This document shows, one piece after another, positions 1-9,137 of a DNA stretch of 64,000 bases. Origin of the DNA: Bacteroidia bacterium (lineage in GTDB: Bacteria; Bacteroidota; Bacteroidia; Chitinophagales; Saprospiraceae). The position numbers and the translations under genes were made by a program. Each line of letters opens with the position of its first letter. Positions within the stretch are counted from its first letter, which is position 1. Where the stretch lies: positions 174,376 through 238,375 of the forward strand of contig JAUHXV010000001.1 of assembly GCA_030426765.1 (NCBI GenBank), given 5' to 3'. Below the pieces are notes generated by a model that did not search any database, was not told the origin of the DNA, and was given only the letters and a program-made list of their open reading frames with translations.

Positions 1-1
1 G

Positions 2-607
2 ATCCCTGTATATGCCGATGGCGCGAATACGCTCGAAGGTATGCAGTTCAGTTTTGACATGAATGCCGGCCTCGAGCTGGTAGGTGTTCAGGCAGGACAG
101 ATGGATGTCGATGACAACAACTTCGGTTGGTTGCAGAATCACATCCTGACCTCAAGCTGGAATAAAGCTACAGGCATCCAGATAGACAGTGAAAGTCCAT
201 TGTTTACCCTGGTACTCCAGGCTACACAAGGTGCAACTCTGAGTCAATCAATTTCTATAGTCACTAATCCGACACCGGCTGAGGCATACTCTATTGGCAG
301 TGATGTCATGGATCTGTCTCTGACCTTCCGCGGATCAGAAGAGCGTTACGATTTTGAATTGCTTCAGAACGAACCTAACCCGTTTGTTGATCTGACACAA
401 ATTGGTTTCGTACTGCCTGAGTCAGGTGAAGCGACACTGACCCTGTTTGATGTAACCGGAAAGCAATTGATGAACCAGACCGTTGCCGGTGTCAAAGGCC
501 TCAACAAAGTTGAAGTCAATAAGACACAGATCAATGCGAATGGAATCATCTACTATCAGGTACAATTCCAGGGATATACAGCTACTAAGAAAATGTTAGT
601 CCTCTAA
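2..607 (+). CDS. Secreted T9SS-sorted protein, C-terminal part (cut by window edge)
   Basis: The reading frame is open from base 2, before the first ATG at 41, so this is the 3' end of a larger gene. The first ~100 residues resemble the cohesin-like beta-sandwich segments of large Bacteroidota surface proteins (IPVYADGANTLEGMQFSF). The last ~80 residues form a type A T9SS sorting domain, with LLQNEPNPF followed by GEATLTLFDVTGK and a final KKMLVL. The protein is therefore expected to cross the outer membrane by type IX secretion. Its overall function cannot be judged from this fragment. A hairpin terminator follows. Confidence 0.85.
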   Translation: MPVYADGANTLEGMQFSFDMNAGLELVGVQAGQMDVDDNNFGWLQNHILTSSWNKATGIQIDSESPLFTLVLQATQGATLSQSISIVTNPTPAEAYSIGSDVMDLSLTFRGSEERYDFELLQNEPNPFVDLTQIGFVLPESGEATLTLFDVTGKQLMNQTVAGVKGLNKVEVNKTQINANGIIYYQVQFQGYTATKKMLVL

Positions 608-651
608 TGAGGAATAACATGAACAGATAAGAATTACTGTTTTTGGGATGG

Positions 652-690
652 GACCCCTCTCCGCGTAAGTGGAGGGGGTTCTTTTTTTTA
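652..690 (+). terminator. Rho-independent terminator
   Basis: A C-rich arm (acccctctcc) and G-rich arm (ggagggggtt) pair with one bulge around a short loop, followed by a run of eight T. It lies 45 bases after the stop of the T9SS-domain gene. Confidence 0.8.
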
Positions 691-744
691 TAAATGCCTG
701 GCTGCATTAACAGACCAGATACGGAATAAACAATATCAGCCGTT

Positions 745-752
745 TATCTTTG
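745..752 (+). promoter_or_regulatory. Bacteroidota -7 box (TATCTTTG) for ruvX-def
   Basis: Matches the TAnnTTTG consensus. It lies only 7 bases before the ruvX ATG, so the transcript would be leaderless or nearly so. No clear TTG was found at the usual upstream distance. Confidence 0.5.
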
Positions 753-759
753 CACCGAA

Positions 760-1173
760 ATGGGCAGAATACTGGGCATTGACTATGGCTTAAAGCGAAC
801 CGGCCTTTCTGTGACTGATCCGGAACAGATCATTGTGCAGGGCATGGATACACAGGAAACCGCTGGTGTGTTAGAATTTATTATTTCGTACGGTGAAAAA
901 GAATCATTAGAGGAGATTGTGGTAGGCTATCCCTTTGTGGAAGGGGTCTGGGGAGATAAAAATTTTAAAAAACAACTGGATGACTTTATTGAAAAGCTGA
1001 AGAACTCTTTTAAAGATATCCCTGTTACCCTCTATGACGAACGCAATACCTCCGTGGATGCCCGCCGGTTGATGAACCAAATTGGCCTCAAAAAACATCA
1101 GCGCAGAGATAAAGCGAGACTGGATCGAACCAGTGCAATTTTGATTTTACAAGAATACCTAGGACATATATGA
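760..1173 (+). CDS. ruvX: YqgF/RuvX family Holliday junction resolvase-like protein
   Basis: 137 residues, the usual family length. The N-terminal GIDYG carries the first acidic residue of the RNase H-like fold. The segment VVGYP and later DERNTS near residue 90 match the family, and an aspartate in the final helix (ARLDRTSA) completes the acidic set. Family members act in pre-16S rRNA 5'-end maturation and have been proposed as Holliday junction resolvases; the choice cannot be made here. The stop overlaps the def start by four bases (ATGA), so the two genes are translationally coupled. Confidence 0.9.
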   Translation: MGRILGIDYGLKRTGLSVTDPEQIIVQGMDTQETAGVLEFIISYGEKESLEEIVVGYPFVEGVWGDKNFKKQLDDFIEKLKNSFKDIPVTLYDERNTSVDARRLMNQIGLKKHQRRDKARLDRTSAILILQEYLGHI

Positions 1174-1727
1174 TACTCCCGATTTTTGCTTTTGGTCAGC
1201 CCGTCTTACGCAAAGTGGCTGAAGATATCGACCAGGATTACAACGATCTTGAAGGCCTCATAGAGAATATGTATGAAACCATGCGTAATGCCCGAGGAGT
1301 AGGCCTTGCCGCGCCTCAGATTGGGAAAAGCATACGTCTGTTTGTCGTGGATACACAACAAATGGATAAACCGGACGAGCCCGCTAAAGGCATTAAGAAA
1401 GCTTTTATCAACGCTCGTTTACTGGATGAATCAGGTGATCCATGGGTCTACGAAGAAGGGTGTCTCAGCATCCCGGATATTCACGCGGATATTGAGCGGA
1501 AATCCACCATTCGTATCAAGTATCTTGATCAGGATTGGAAAGAGCACGACGAGACCTATGAAGGTGTCAATGCGCGCGTGATTCAACATGAATATGATCA
1601 CATCGAAGGGGTCTTGTTTATCGACCACATGCGGCCACTAAAACGGCGTATGATCAAGGGGAAACTTGAAAAGATTAAGAAGGGAGATATCGAAGTCAGC
1701 AGCCCGATGCGCTTTGTGAAAGCCTGA
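1170..1727 (+). CDS. def: Peptide deformylase
   Basis: Removes the N-formyl group from nascent proteins in the cytoplasm. All three deformylase motifs are present: GVGLAAPQIG (~residues 44-53), EEGCLSIP (~90-97, with the metal-binding Cys) and QHEYDHIEG (~132-140, two metal-binding His and the catalytic Glu). The third motif has Ile where Leu is usual, a conservative change. 185 residues is a normal length. The start overlaps ruvX, and the gene converges on the RNase HI gene with only 14 bases between their ends and no clear terminator. Confidence 0.97.
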   Translation: MILPIFAFGQPVLRKVAEDIDQDYNDLEGLIENMYETMRNARGVGLAAPQIGKSIRLFVVDTQQMDKPDEPAKGIKKAFINARLLDESGDPWVYEEGCLSIPDIHADIERKSTIRIKYLDQDWKEHDETYEGVNARVIQHEYDHIEGVLFIDHMRPLKRRMIKGKLEKIKKGDIEVSSPMRFVKA

Positions 1728-1741
1728 ATTCCAGCATTCCT

Positions 1742-2371
1742 TTATTTCCGGCCAAAATCTGCCGGGATTTCACCCCATTTTTTAGTATCCCATTTCAGGA
1801 TGGGATTCTCCCAGGTATTGTCTTTCAGCCATTGTTCACCTCTGCGGATTAAATCAAAAAGTTCCTTGTTTCTCGAAGTGCGCTGCAGCTTTGTATTCGC
1901 TTTCTTTTTCACTATCCATGCGATGGCAGTTTTCGAGTCGGTATAAATCGGAGTGGTGAAGTGTTTCTGTTTTTTCAACAAAGCAAGGCCGTGAATGATA
2001 GCCAGAAACTCACCAATATTGTTTGTGCCGTCTTCGACCGGTCCAAATCGAAAAATTTCCACGTGATCGGCCGTCCAGACACCGCGATACTCCATGACAC
2101 CCGGATTTCCGCTGCAGGCGGCATCCACACTTAAACTTTCGCGGATCATCCCCGTTTTGACTCCTGAGACAGGTTTTTGATTACCGGTTTTCTTTTTTGA
2201 AAAAACAGGCCCGTCTGCATACGCCTTTTCCGCTTCTGCTCTGGAGGTGAATGATTTATAAACGGCATTCGTGTAATTGTGCACTTGCTCCTTACACGCC
2301 TCCCAGGAGGTATAGATGCCGGGATTATGCCCTTGCCAGACGACGTAGTATTTTTGTTTTTTTGATGGCAT
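1742..2371 (-). CDS. rnhA: Ribonuclease HI with N-terminal viroplasmin-type domain
   Basis: Residues ~5-50 (KYYVVWQGHNPGIY to KAYADG) form the caulimovirus-viroplasmin-like domain that binds RNA/DNA hybrids in eukaryotic-type RNases HI. Residues ~75-209 are the RNase H fold, with acidic catalytic residues visible in SVDAACSGNP, IGEFLAI and YTDSKTA; the fourth is probably in the C-terminal ADFGRK. It should cleave RNA in RNA/DNA hybrids such as R-loops and primers. The two-domain form is common in Bacteroidota. It is divergent from tatD, whose start lies 15 bases away. Confidence 0.9.
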   Translation of the reverse strand: MPSKKQKYYVVWQGHNPGIYTSWEACKEQVHNYTNAVYKSFTSRAEAEKAYADGPVFSKKKTGNQKPVSGVKTGMIRESLSVDAACSGNPGVMEYRGVWTADHVEIFRFGPVEDGTNNIGEFLAIIHGLALLKKQKHFTTPIYTDSKTAIAWIVKKKANTKLQRTSRNKELFDLIRRGEQWLKDNTWENPILKWDTKKWGEIPADFGRK

Positions 2372-2386
2372 GAAGATGTAATAATA

Positions 2387-3175
2387 ATGGAAACATCACA
2401 ATTGTTTTGGATTGATACCCATTGTCACGCGTATGTCCCTGAGTTTGACGAAGACCGGGATGAGGTTGTTACGCGCGCATTCGCAAATGGTATAGAGAAG
2501 ATCATGCTCCCGAATATCGACGAGGCTTCGGTACCTGCCATGATGGAACTCGTTGCGAAGTATCCCGACCATTGTTTTCCGATGATGGGGCTCCATCCTT
2601 GTTCGGTTCGCGATGATTTCGAAAAAACTCTGACAAAAATGGAGCAGCATCTGAAGGATGGAAGGTTTGTGGGTATTGGAGAGACAGGGATTGATTTGTA
2701 CTGGGATACTACCTTTAAAGAGGAGCAAATCATTTCCTTCGAAAGGCATATCGAGTGGGCAAAACAATTTGGATTGCCGATTATTATCCACTCCCGGGAG
2801 TCGCTGGATCTGACCATTGAGATCATCACACGGCACAAAGACGAGCGACTAAACGGGATTTTCCATTGTTTTAGTGGTACACCTGATCAAGTGGAGCGAA
2901 TTCGGGAGGTAGGCTTTAAAGTCGGGATCGGAGGCGTGGTGACCTTCAAAAAAGCAGGATTGGCGGAATTATTGCCACAGATTCCGCTGGAAATGATCGT
3001 GTTAGAGACAGATTCTCCCTATCTGGCCCCGGCGCCCAACCGCGGCAAACGCAATGAACCGGGCTATATTCCGATTATTGCCACTAAAGTTTCTGAGGTG
3101 CTGGGTATGCCGCTGAGTGAACTTTCCCGAATAACAACTCGGAATGCTGAGGAAGTATATGGAAAGAAGGTTTAA
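2387..3175 (+). CDS. tatD: TatD family metal-dependent hydrolase/DNase
   Basis: 262 residues, with the TIM-barrel amidohydrolase metal ligands in family order: THCHAY at the N terminus, GETGIDLYWD (~residue 97), IIHSRES, GIFHCFSG and ETDSPYLAP near residue 205. TatD/YcfH proteins are Mg-dependent 3'-5' exonucleases linked to DNA repair and turnover; the substrate here is not predictable. The stop codon region (TAAATTTG) also fits a -7 promoter box that could serve the tRNA-Ser gene downstream. Confidence 0.93.
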   Translation: METSQLFWIDTHCHAYVPEFDEDRDEVVTRAFANGIEKIMLPNIDEASVPAMMELVAKYPDHCFPMMGLHPCSVRDDFEKTLTKMEQHLKDGRFVGIGETGIDLYWDTTFKEEQIISFERHIEWAKQFGLPIIIHSRESLDLTIEIITRHKDERLNGIFHCFSGTPDQVERIREVGFKVGIGGVVTFKKAGLAELLPQIPLEMIVLETDSPYLAPAPNRGKRNEPGYIPIIATKVSEVLGMPLSELSRITTRNAEEVYGKKV

Positions 3176-3255
3176 ATTTGCACCCGCATAGAGGCATCAG
3201 AAGTTGTTTCGCCTCGTATGAATGAGCCGAATGACGTTGTTTTTCGGTTTATGTA

Positions 3256-3343
3256 GGAGAGTTGGCCGAGTGGTCGAAGGCGCACGCCTGGAAAGTGTGT
3301 AGGCTCCAAAAGGGTCTCAAGGGTTCGAATCCCTTACTCTCCG
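3256..3343 (+). tRNA. tRNA-Ser (anticodon GGA)
   Basis: The acceptor arms GGAGAGT and ACTCTCC pair over seven bases with G as discriminator. The D arm begins GGCCGAGTGG, the anticodon loop reads CTGGAAA, there is a long variable arm typical of class II tRNAs, and the T loop is GGTTCGAATCC. CCA is not encoded. Confidence 0.97.
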
Positions 3344-3407
3344 CTTTTTTTCTTTTATCGCACAAGGGGACTGATATCCCCGATCCCTGTAGAATTTTTG
3401 TAGCCCT

Positions 3408-3845
3408 ATGATCCAGCGAATCCAGACTTTGTGCTTACTGATAGCCGCCGCATCTTTTGCCGCCTTGTTTTTTATCCCCATGGCACTCAGTGATACGGTG
3501 ACGACCCAGTTTCTGGCCGATCAGGTGTATGACGTAACCGACCATCCTGTGCTGCTAGTGCTGGCGGGCGGAGGTGCTGCAATCGCTTTGCTGGCTATCT
3601 TTTTATTTAAAAACCGTCCGCTGCAACTCAAACTTGGCTATATCGTCATCATTTTGGCCATATTGCTTCCGGTGGCGTCCTTTCTTCTGTTTATGAATGA
3701 ATCCGCATCACTGGATGCTTCTGCGGAGGTGATGGATCAAGCCGGATTATACCTTCCCGGTGTGGCTATTCTCTTCGGAATTCTGGCCAACTACTTTATC
3801 CGTAAGGATGAACGCCTGGTGCGGTCTATGGACAGACTCCGTTAA
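3408..3845 (+). CDS. DUF4293-type integral membrane protein
   Basis: 145 residues with four hydrophobic segments: ~5-27, ~45-65, ~75-95 and ~110-130. The opening MIQRIQTLCLLIAA is the hallmark of the Bacteroidota DUF4293 family. Function unknown. It precedes the OstA-like envelope gene on the same strand, 61 bases away. Confidence 0.8.
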   Translation: MIQRIQTLCLLIAAASFAALFFIPMALSDTVTTQFLADQVYDVTDHPVLLVLAGGGAAIALLAIFLFKNRPLQLKLGYIVIILAILLPVASFLLFMNESASLDASAEVMDQAGLYLPGVAILFGILANYFIRKDERLVRSMDRLR

Positions 3846-3906
3846 TGATACAAGATCGTCATCGATCGGCAACAGTATACGCCATAACCCGTTTATATAC
3901 ACGGAT

Positions 3907-5742
3907 ATGAAACTGAATCGGATCATTCGGTGCATGTGCTTTATGGCTTTAGGGCTGCTGCCCATGGCTGGCTTTACTCAGTCAACTGCTTCCAGTGAAG
4001 AGTCAGATACTACAAAGGATAAGAAGATTTTAATTGATCATGTTGGAAAGCTGATTAAAGATGAGGAGGGTATAGAACCAATTCAATACATTTCAAACGG
4101 TCTTCAGCTGCGGATTGATAGTACTTATATCTACGCAGATTCTGCGGTCGTTTACGCACAGGACCGATTGGAGGCGTTTGGTAATGTGATTATTCAGCAA
4201 GGTGATTCGTTGAATATTTTTACTGATACACTCTACTATACAAATGTGACAGATATTGCCCAACTGAGAGGCGAGGTGACCCTGGACCAAATATCACGAC
4301 AGCTTTGGACCAGTGATCTTGATTACAATCTTGGGGAGGGAACGGCCTCCTATTTTAATGGTGGTGTGCTGGTAGATGATTCCCTTCAGGTATCTTCCAA
4401 GCGCGGACAGTATTTTACCGATTCAGAACTGGTTTTTTTTAAAGAAAGCGTGGTGGTATTGCATCCGCGATTCAGTCTGGCGGCAGATTCCATGAAATAT
4501 TCCGGCGTCGACTCCAAGGTGATTTTTACCGGGCCTACCAATATCTATACTTCCGAAGCAAAGATTTACTGCGAGTCCGGCTATTATGATTTACCCAATG
4601 AGCTCGCCGAATTCAATCAAAATGCACAGTATTCGGGCGAAGAAAAGAAAGCTACTGCCGACACCATTCGGTACAATGCACAAATTGGCGAAGTCCGTAT
4701 GCTGGGTCATGTGCAGGTCGTAGAACAGGAGAAGCGCGTCACTGGATCGGAGCTTCGGTACATGGAAAAGACTGGTGAGACATGGATTTCCGGAGAACCG
4801 GCTCACTATTCAGATGAAACCAGAGTTGTAAATAGTCCGAAGATTTTTTACAATGAAAAGACCGACGTGGTCTCCACCGAAGGAGCGGGCCGTATTCAGG
4901 ATGGCGATATGTACCTGGAAGCCGAGCACACAGATTACGATAAAGCTACCGGCAAAGGCCGGGCCTATGGCGATGCATTCTGGAATGATACAAAACAAGG
5001 TGTAGGAATTCGCGCCGATACAATTGAATCTTCTAAAGAGAAAGAATTTGTACTGGCATACAATGGAGAAGAGGGCAGGCCGATGTTGTTTATCCTGATT
5101 GAAGGGGACACCTTATATATCGCTGCTGATACACTGACGATGTTTAACGAGATCGATAGCCTCCCATCCGGTCTCGATACCGTCAAGATTATCAAAGCCT
5201 ATCACGATGTTCGGTTGTTTAAATCCGATATGCAGGGGCTGGCAGACTCACTGGTTTTCAATGACCGCGACAGTTTATTTATTTTTTATGGCCGGCCGGT
5301 GTTATGGGCGGATACGACTCAATTCAGTGCGGATACGATCGCGATGTCTGTACGCAACCGAACGATCAACGATATCCGGTTGACCGAAAAGGCGATCATC
5401 ATCACAGAGTTGTATCAGACCTATTACGATCAGATAAAAGGAAAGCGCATCACCGCTGTTTTTGACAGCAGCCAGATCAAAGAGATGTGGGTGACAGGAA
5501 ATGCTGAATCCATTTATTATACGCGCGATGATGACGATGCGTTTATTGGAGTCAACCAAACGATTTGTTCAAAAATGTATTTTAGCTTCCTGAACAATCA
5601 GATTGATATCATTAAATATTTTGGGGAAAACTCATCGGATATGACGCCTATGTCAAAAGCCGCGCATGGAAACATGCGATTGGAAGGTTTTGTATTGCGT
5701 ACACCCGATCGACCCAATAGCATAAATGATTTACTGGAGTGA
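3907..5742 (+). CDS. OstA/LptA-like envelope protein
   Basis: About 611 residues. The start at 3907 is chosen because it gives a signal peptide (MKLNRIIRCMCFMALGLLP to GFTQ); an in-frame extension to 3760 would lie inside the DUF4293 gene and has no such signal. Repeated short beta-strand units (for example YADSAVVYAQDRLEAFGNV) match the OstA_2 beta-jellyroll fold of LPS-transport proteins. Two or three such domains seem likely. It is expected in the periplasm, helping lipopolysaccharide transport or outer-membrane assembly. The stop overlaps the next gene. Confidence 0.85.
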   Translation: MKLNRIIRCMCFMALGLLPMAGFTQSTASSEESDTTKDKKILIDHVGKLIKDEEGIEPIQYISNGLQLRIDSTYIYADSAVVYAQDRLEAFGNVIIQQGDSLNIFTDTLYYTNVTDIAQLRGEVTLDQISRQLWTSDLDYNLGEGTASYFNGGVLVDDSLQVSSKRGQYFTDSELVFFKESVVVLHPRFSLAADSMKYSGVDSKVIFTGPTNIYTSEAKIYCESGYYDLPNELAEFNQNAQYSGEEKKATADTIRYNAQIGEVRMLGHVQVVEQEKRVTGSELRYMEKTGETWISGEPAHYSDETRVVNSPKIFYNEKTDVVSTEGAGRIQDGDMYLEAEHTDYDKATGKGRAYGDAFWNDTKQGVGIRADTIESSKEKEFVLAYNGEEGRPMLFILIEGDTLYIAADTLTMFNEIDSLPSGLDTVKIIKAYHDVRLFKSDMQGLADSLVFNDRDSLFIFYGRPVLWADTTQFSADTIAMSVRNRTINDIRLTEKAIIITELYQTYYDQIKGKRITAVFDSSQIKEMWVTGNAESIYYTRDDDDAFIGVNQTICSKMYFSFLNNQIDIIKYFGENSSDMTPMSKAAHGNMRLEGFVLRTPDRPNSINDLLE

Positions 5743-6521
5743 AGAGCATAGGTTCATATCGTTTTGCAAGTTTGATTTTATGCGGGATGGCATGTTTGGT
5801 TGCCTTGACTTCTTTGGCACAAGGGGAGGATTCGGCGCAGGCATTATACGAACGAGGTGCATACCAGGAAGCACTGGTGGCATGGAGTGAGGAGCTCGCA
5901 TCTGGTAATACCTCCGCAGCCTTGTATTTCAATCTGGGTTTGGCACATTCTGCCCTCAACCAAACGGCCCACGCCGTCATGAATTTTGAAAAGGCACTCC
6001 GAATCAAACCGGGAGATGAAAAGATTGTAAAAGCGATTACACTCGAGAGAGAAAAAATCCTGGACGCTGCTATTCCTGTCAAGCCATTTTTCCTAAAGCA
6101 ATGGTACCGTAAAGGGGTGATGGTATTGAGACCCGGCGCCTGGGCAGCGCTTGGATTGTTTCTTTTGCTGAGCATGCTTGCGCTTATGCTTTTTCGTCTA
6201 AGAGATTCGCCAGGTAGGTGGAAAGACCAATTAACGAAAAAAAGATTCTGGATGGCAGGGGCAGGAGTTTGCCTCATCCTGGCTTGTCTGTCCTATGCCG
6301 AATTGTACCGAACCAATGAAGCGATCATTATGGAAGCGTGTGCTTTTCATCAGGCTCCGTCTGAAGAGAGTCCCATGATCATTGAGCTAGGTCCGGGAGA
6401 AAAAGTTGTGATTACCGATCATATCGGCGAATGGCTCAATGTGTATCTGGTCAATCAGGAAGCAGGATGGGTGCGAAATACATGTGTGGAGAGGATTCGA
6501 ATAGGATCATCCGACAAGTAG
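5739..6521 (+). CDS. BatE-like TPR and SH3 domain membrane protein
   Basis: 260 residues. GTG start at 5739, overlapping the preceding stop (GTGA). A signal or anchor segment is followed by tetratricopeptide repeats (~28-95; ALYFNLGLAHSALNQTAHAV), two membrane segments (~125-148 and ~160-180) and a C-terminal bacterial SH3 domain (~195-255; PGEKVVITDHIGEWLNVYL). This order matches BatE-like proteins of Bacteroidota, usually encoded near BatABCD and linked to aerotolerance, but no other bat genes are nearby. The molecular role is unknown. Confidence 0.75.
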   Translation: MKSIGSYRFASLILCGMACLVALTSLAQGEDSAQALYERGAYQEALVAWSEELASGNTSAALYFNLGLAHSALNQTAHAVMNFEKALRIKPGDEKIVKAITLEREKILDAAIPVKPFFLKQWYRKGVMVLRPGAWAALGLFLLLSMLALMLFRLRDSPGRWKDQLTKKRFWMAGAGVCLILACLSYAELYRTNEAIIMEACAFHQAPSEESPMIIELGPGEKVVITDHIGEWLNVYLVNQEAGWVRNTCVERIRIGSSDK

Positions 6522-6528
6522 CACAGCT

Positions 6529-7224
6529 TTATTCCACCTCTCTGGCAATCACTGAACGAGCCAGGTCATAGGCGATCTGAAGTTGCTCATCCGGTGTGAG
6601 ATAACTCGTATCAATTTCTGTGGCATCCTCTGCCTTTCGCAAGGGTGAGTCCGATCGTGTTGAATCAATCTGGTCGCGCAGAAGAAGATTTTCTTTGACC
6701 TTTTCCTTGGAGACATCAATCCCTTTGTTTTGCAGCTCAAGCCAGCGGCGTTCGACACGTACTTCAAGCGCGGAGACTAAAAACAATTTCAGGTCAGCTT
6801 CCGGAAAAACGACGGTGCCAATGTCCCGGCCATCCATCACGATACCCTTTTCTTTTCCCATTCGACGTTGTTGCGCCACCATCGCTTTGCGGACATTGGA
6901 CAAGGTAGAGACATCACTGACGATTTCATTGATACGCGGTTCTCGAATAGCAGATTCTACATTTTCGTTGTTCAGCCAGGTAACCTGTCCATCTTTTTCA
7001 AAACTGAGGTGGATATTGATGTGGTTGAGGGCCTGCTGCATTTCATCGACATCCCGGTGGTTGACTTTATGTTCGAGGACATAGAGGGAAACAGCACGAT
7101 ACATAGCGCCTGAATCCACATGCAGGTAGCGAAGCCTTTTGGCAAGGGATCTGGCCAGTGTGCTTTTGCCGCAGGCTGAATAGCCATCAATGGCGATGAT
7201 TATTTTACGATGTCCAGTTGGCAT
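6529..7224 (-). CDS. cmk: Cytidylate kinase
   Basis: 231 residues. The P-loop GYSACGKST at residues ~14-22 departs slightly from the usual GPAGSGKST (SAC for AGS) but keeps the GKST core. YLHVDSGAMYRAV, MDGRDIGTVVFP and RDQIDSTRSDSPL are the CMP-binding and lid motifs of Cmk. It phosphorylates CMP and dCMP with ATP. The start follows a TACGTTTG -7 box on the minus strand by about ten bases. The gene converges with the BatE-like gene, 7 bases apart. Confidence 0.95.
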   Translation of the reverse strand: MPTGHRKIIIAIDGYSACGKSTLARSLAKRLRYLHVDSGAMYRAVSLYVLEHKVNHRDVDEMQQALNHINIHLSFEKDGQVTWLNNENVESAIREPRINEIVSDVSTLSNVRKAMVAQQRRMGKEKGIVMDGRDIGTVVFPEADLKLFLVSALEVRVERRWLELQNKGIDVSKEKVKENLLLRDQIDSTRSDSPLRKAEDATEIDTSYLTPDEQLQIAYDLARSVIAREVE

Positions 7225-7234
7225 GGTCTCCGTA

Positions 7235-7242
7235 CAAACGTA
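7235..7242 (-). promoter_or_regulatory. -7 box (TACGTTTG) for cmk
   Basis: Minus-strand match to TAnnTTTG, 10 bases before the cmk ATG, predicting a very short leader. Confidence 0.45.
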
Positions 7243-7251
7243 AATGATTTT

Positions 7252-7298
7252 GGGGAAAAAGGAAAAGCCTTACTGGTATAAATTCCGGCAAGGCTTTT
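7252..7298 (-). terminator. Terminator of the DUF2795 gene
   Basis: AAAAGCCTT at 7263-7271 pairs with AAGGCTTTT at 7290-7298. On the minus strand the stem is followed by a T-rich tract. It lies between the DUF2795 gene and cmk. Confidence 0.75.
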
Positions 7299-7329
7299 CG
7301 TATTAGCGTTGACAAAATATAGAGGAAGG

Positions 7330-7551
7330 TCAATACTCATCCTCATTGAAGAGAAAGTCATCCTTGCGCGGATAGTCCGGCCAGATATCTTCGATGCTTT
7401 CAAACTGTTCTCCTTCATCCTCCATTTCCTGAAGGTTTTCGATCACCTCCAGAGGTGCGCCGGAGCGGATGGCAAAGTCGATCAATTCATCACGCGTTGC
7501 CGGCCATGGGGCTTCTTCAAGATGGTGAGCTAGTTCAAGTGTCCAGTACAT
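7330..7551 (-). CDS. DUF2795 domain small acidic protein
   Basis: 73 residues, no signal peptide, strongly acidic C-terminal half. MYWTLELAHHLEEAPWPATR followed by DELIDFAIRSGAP and ENLQEMEDEG is the highly conserved core of the DUF2795 family, found across Bacteroidota and elsewhere. Function unknown; a role as a small regulatory or adaptor protein is only a guess. It has its own promoter at 7643-7672 and its own terminator, so it is transcribed alone. Confidence 0.85.
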   Translation of the reverse strand: MYWTLELAHHLEEAPWPATRDELIDFAIRSGAPLEVIENLQEMEDEGEQFESIEDIWPDYPRKDDFLFNEDEY

Positions 7552-7642
7552 GGAATTAGTGACTGTTTAATGATAAATAATACATAATGTGTTCTCCATA
7601 ACGCATCGAAAGTTCGTCAGGTTCCCGAAGCGTAATTTGCTG

Positions 7643-7672
7643 CAAAAGTAAAAAATCTAATAAGGTGTGCAA
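7643..7672 (-). promoter_or_regulatory. Full Bacteroidota promoter (-33 TTG, -7 TACTTTTG) for the DUF2795 gene
   Basis: On the minus strand, TTG (7672-7670) is separated by exactly 19 bases from TACTTTTG (7650-7643), a very good match to TTG-N19-TAnnTTTG. It implies a leader of about 85 bases. The remainder of the gene-free stretch 7552-7878 shows nothing else I can support. Confidence 0.65.
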
Positions 7673-7878
7673 CTAATTACGCGCTTTATTTTAAGGGACA
7701 CCTGATTGATATGTCCTTAAAAATCAAGACGTTAAGAAAATAGAGCGGAAATATGCGCGATTCTCCTACGGGAAATACCCAAAAACTCATCCACAGGCAC
7801 GCGAAAATCGGATTTAACCTGGCGCGCCCGAATAGCTTCTGAAAAGGAATTGCTGCTGGTAAAACACCTGTTGCTGTA

Positions 7879-8943
7879 TCAGATGATCAGCATCGCGTCA
7901 CCATAGGTATAGAATCTGTATTTGTCCTTGATGGCCTTTTTGTACGCATCCATGATCAGTTCGTAACCACCAAACGCACAAGCCATGATCAGCAGACTGG
8001 ACTTAGGCATATGGAAATTCGTGATCATCGCGTCGGGCAGACTGAACTCGTAGGGAGGGAAAATAAATTTATTGGTCCATCCCTCAGCAGGTTTGAGCAA
8101 TCCCGTAGCGGATACGGCAGATTCGATCGCGCGCATCGAAGTAGTCCCTACTGCACACACGCGATGGCCGGCTGTTTTCGAAGCGTTGACGATTTTAGTA
8201 GCATCTTCTGTAATTCGAAAATACTCTGCATCCATTTTGTGTTTGGACAGATCCTCTACGTCAATGCTGCGGAAGGTCCCGAGGCCAACATGCAGGGTGA
8301 TTTCTGCAAAATTGACGCCTTTGATTTCAAGGCGCTTCATCAGTTCACGCGTAAAGTGAAGACCGGCGGTGGGCGCCGCAACAGCACCTTCTTCTTTTGC
8401 ATAGATGGTCTGATAACGCTCTTTGTCCGACTCCTCAGCTTTGCGGTTGATGTATTTCGGCAGCGGTGTCTGTCCTTGAGAGCGAAGCAGATCGCTGAAC
8501 TCTTCGTCCGTACCGTCAAACAGAAATCGGATGGTACGACCCCGTGAAGTGGTATTGTCGACGACTTCGGCAACCAGAATTTCGTTGCCTTTTTTATCCA
8601 GGAAATAGAGCTTATTGCCGACGCGAATTTTTCTCGCAGGGTCGACAAGAACATCCCAAAGACGGGCTTTCGTATTGAGTTCGCGCAACAAAAACACTTC
8701 AATTTCAGCATCTGTTTTTTCCTTCTTGCCATAGAGTCGGGCAGGAAATACTTTGGTATTGTTAAAGATCATGCTGTCGCCATCGTCAAAATATTCGAGT
8801 ACGTCTCTGAAGGTCTTGTTCTCCATTTTGCCGGTCTTGCGATCGACGACCATCAGCCTCGACTCATCCCTCTCTTTTGCGGGATATTTTGCAATTAGTT
8901 TTTCCGGAAGGTCGAAGGCGAATTGAGATAATTTGGTACGCAT
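7879..8943 (-). CDS. queA: S-adenosylmethionine:tRNA ribosyltransferase-isomerase
   Basis: About 354 residues. The start at 8943 ([18 protein letters not shown]) is preferred over an in-frame ATG at 8973 because a TATCTTTG promoter box covers 8971-8978. QueA motifs: [37 protein letters not shown] (~residue 160), HVGLGTF and [14 protein letters not shown]. It transfers and isomerises the ribose of AdoMet onto 7-aminomethyl-7-deazaguanine at the tRNA wobble position, making epoxyqueuosine. Confidence 0.96.
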   Translation of the reverse strand: MRTKLSQFAFDLPEKLIAKYPAKERDESRLMVVDRKTGKMENKTFRDVLEYFDDGDSMIFNNTKVFPARLYGKKEKTDAEIEVFLLRELNTKARLWDVLVDPARKIRVGNKLYFLDKKGNEILVAEVVDNTTSRGRTIRFLFDGTDEEFSDLLRSQGQTPLPKYINRKAEESDKERYQTIYAKEEGAVAAPTAGLHFTRELMKRLEIKGVNFAEITLHVGLGTFRSIDVEDLSKHKMDAEYFRITEDATKIVNASKTAGHRVCAVGTTSMRAIESAVSATGLLKPAEGWTNKFIFPPYEFSLPDAMITNFHMPKSSLLIMACAFGGYELIMDAYKKAIKDKYRFYTYGDAMLII

Positions 8944-8970
8944 AAGCAGCTTGGATAAAATTTTGGACGG

Positions 8971-8978
8971 CAAAGATA
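8971..8978 (-). promoter_or_regulatory. -7 box (TATCTTTG) for queA
   Basis: Minus-strand match to TAnnTTTG, 27 bases before the chosen start. It argues against the longer ORF start at 8973. Confidence 0.5.
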
Positions 8979-9123
8979 GTATTTAGGCGCAATTTCCTGA
9001 TTAGGAATACTTTATTTTCTGTCAGGCCGTCCGGATATTCCCTCTTCTGACCGGTGTTTGAGATACCTGTCGTTCATAGTAAAGGCTTAATCTATTAAAT
9101 AGTTCCTTTATGTAAGAAAAGTC

Positions 9124-9131
9124 TAATTTTG
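9124..9131 (+). promoter_or_regulatory. -7 box (TAATTTTG) for the ABC permease gene
   Basis: TAnnTTTG match ending six bases before the ATG at 9138. It overlaps the alternative TTG start at 9129, which I therefore reject. Confidence 0.4.
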
Positions 9132-9137
9132 ATTCAC

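Noticed and set aside
3760..3906. 5' extension of the OstA-like gene
   Set aside because: It lies within the DUF4293 coding region and would bury the clear signal peptide that starts at 3907.
5648..6277. 209-codon minus-strand ORF opposite the TPR/SH3 gene
   Set aside because: Antisense to two genes with clear signal peptides and domains; no similarity of its own.
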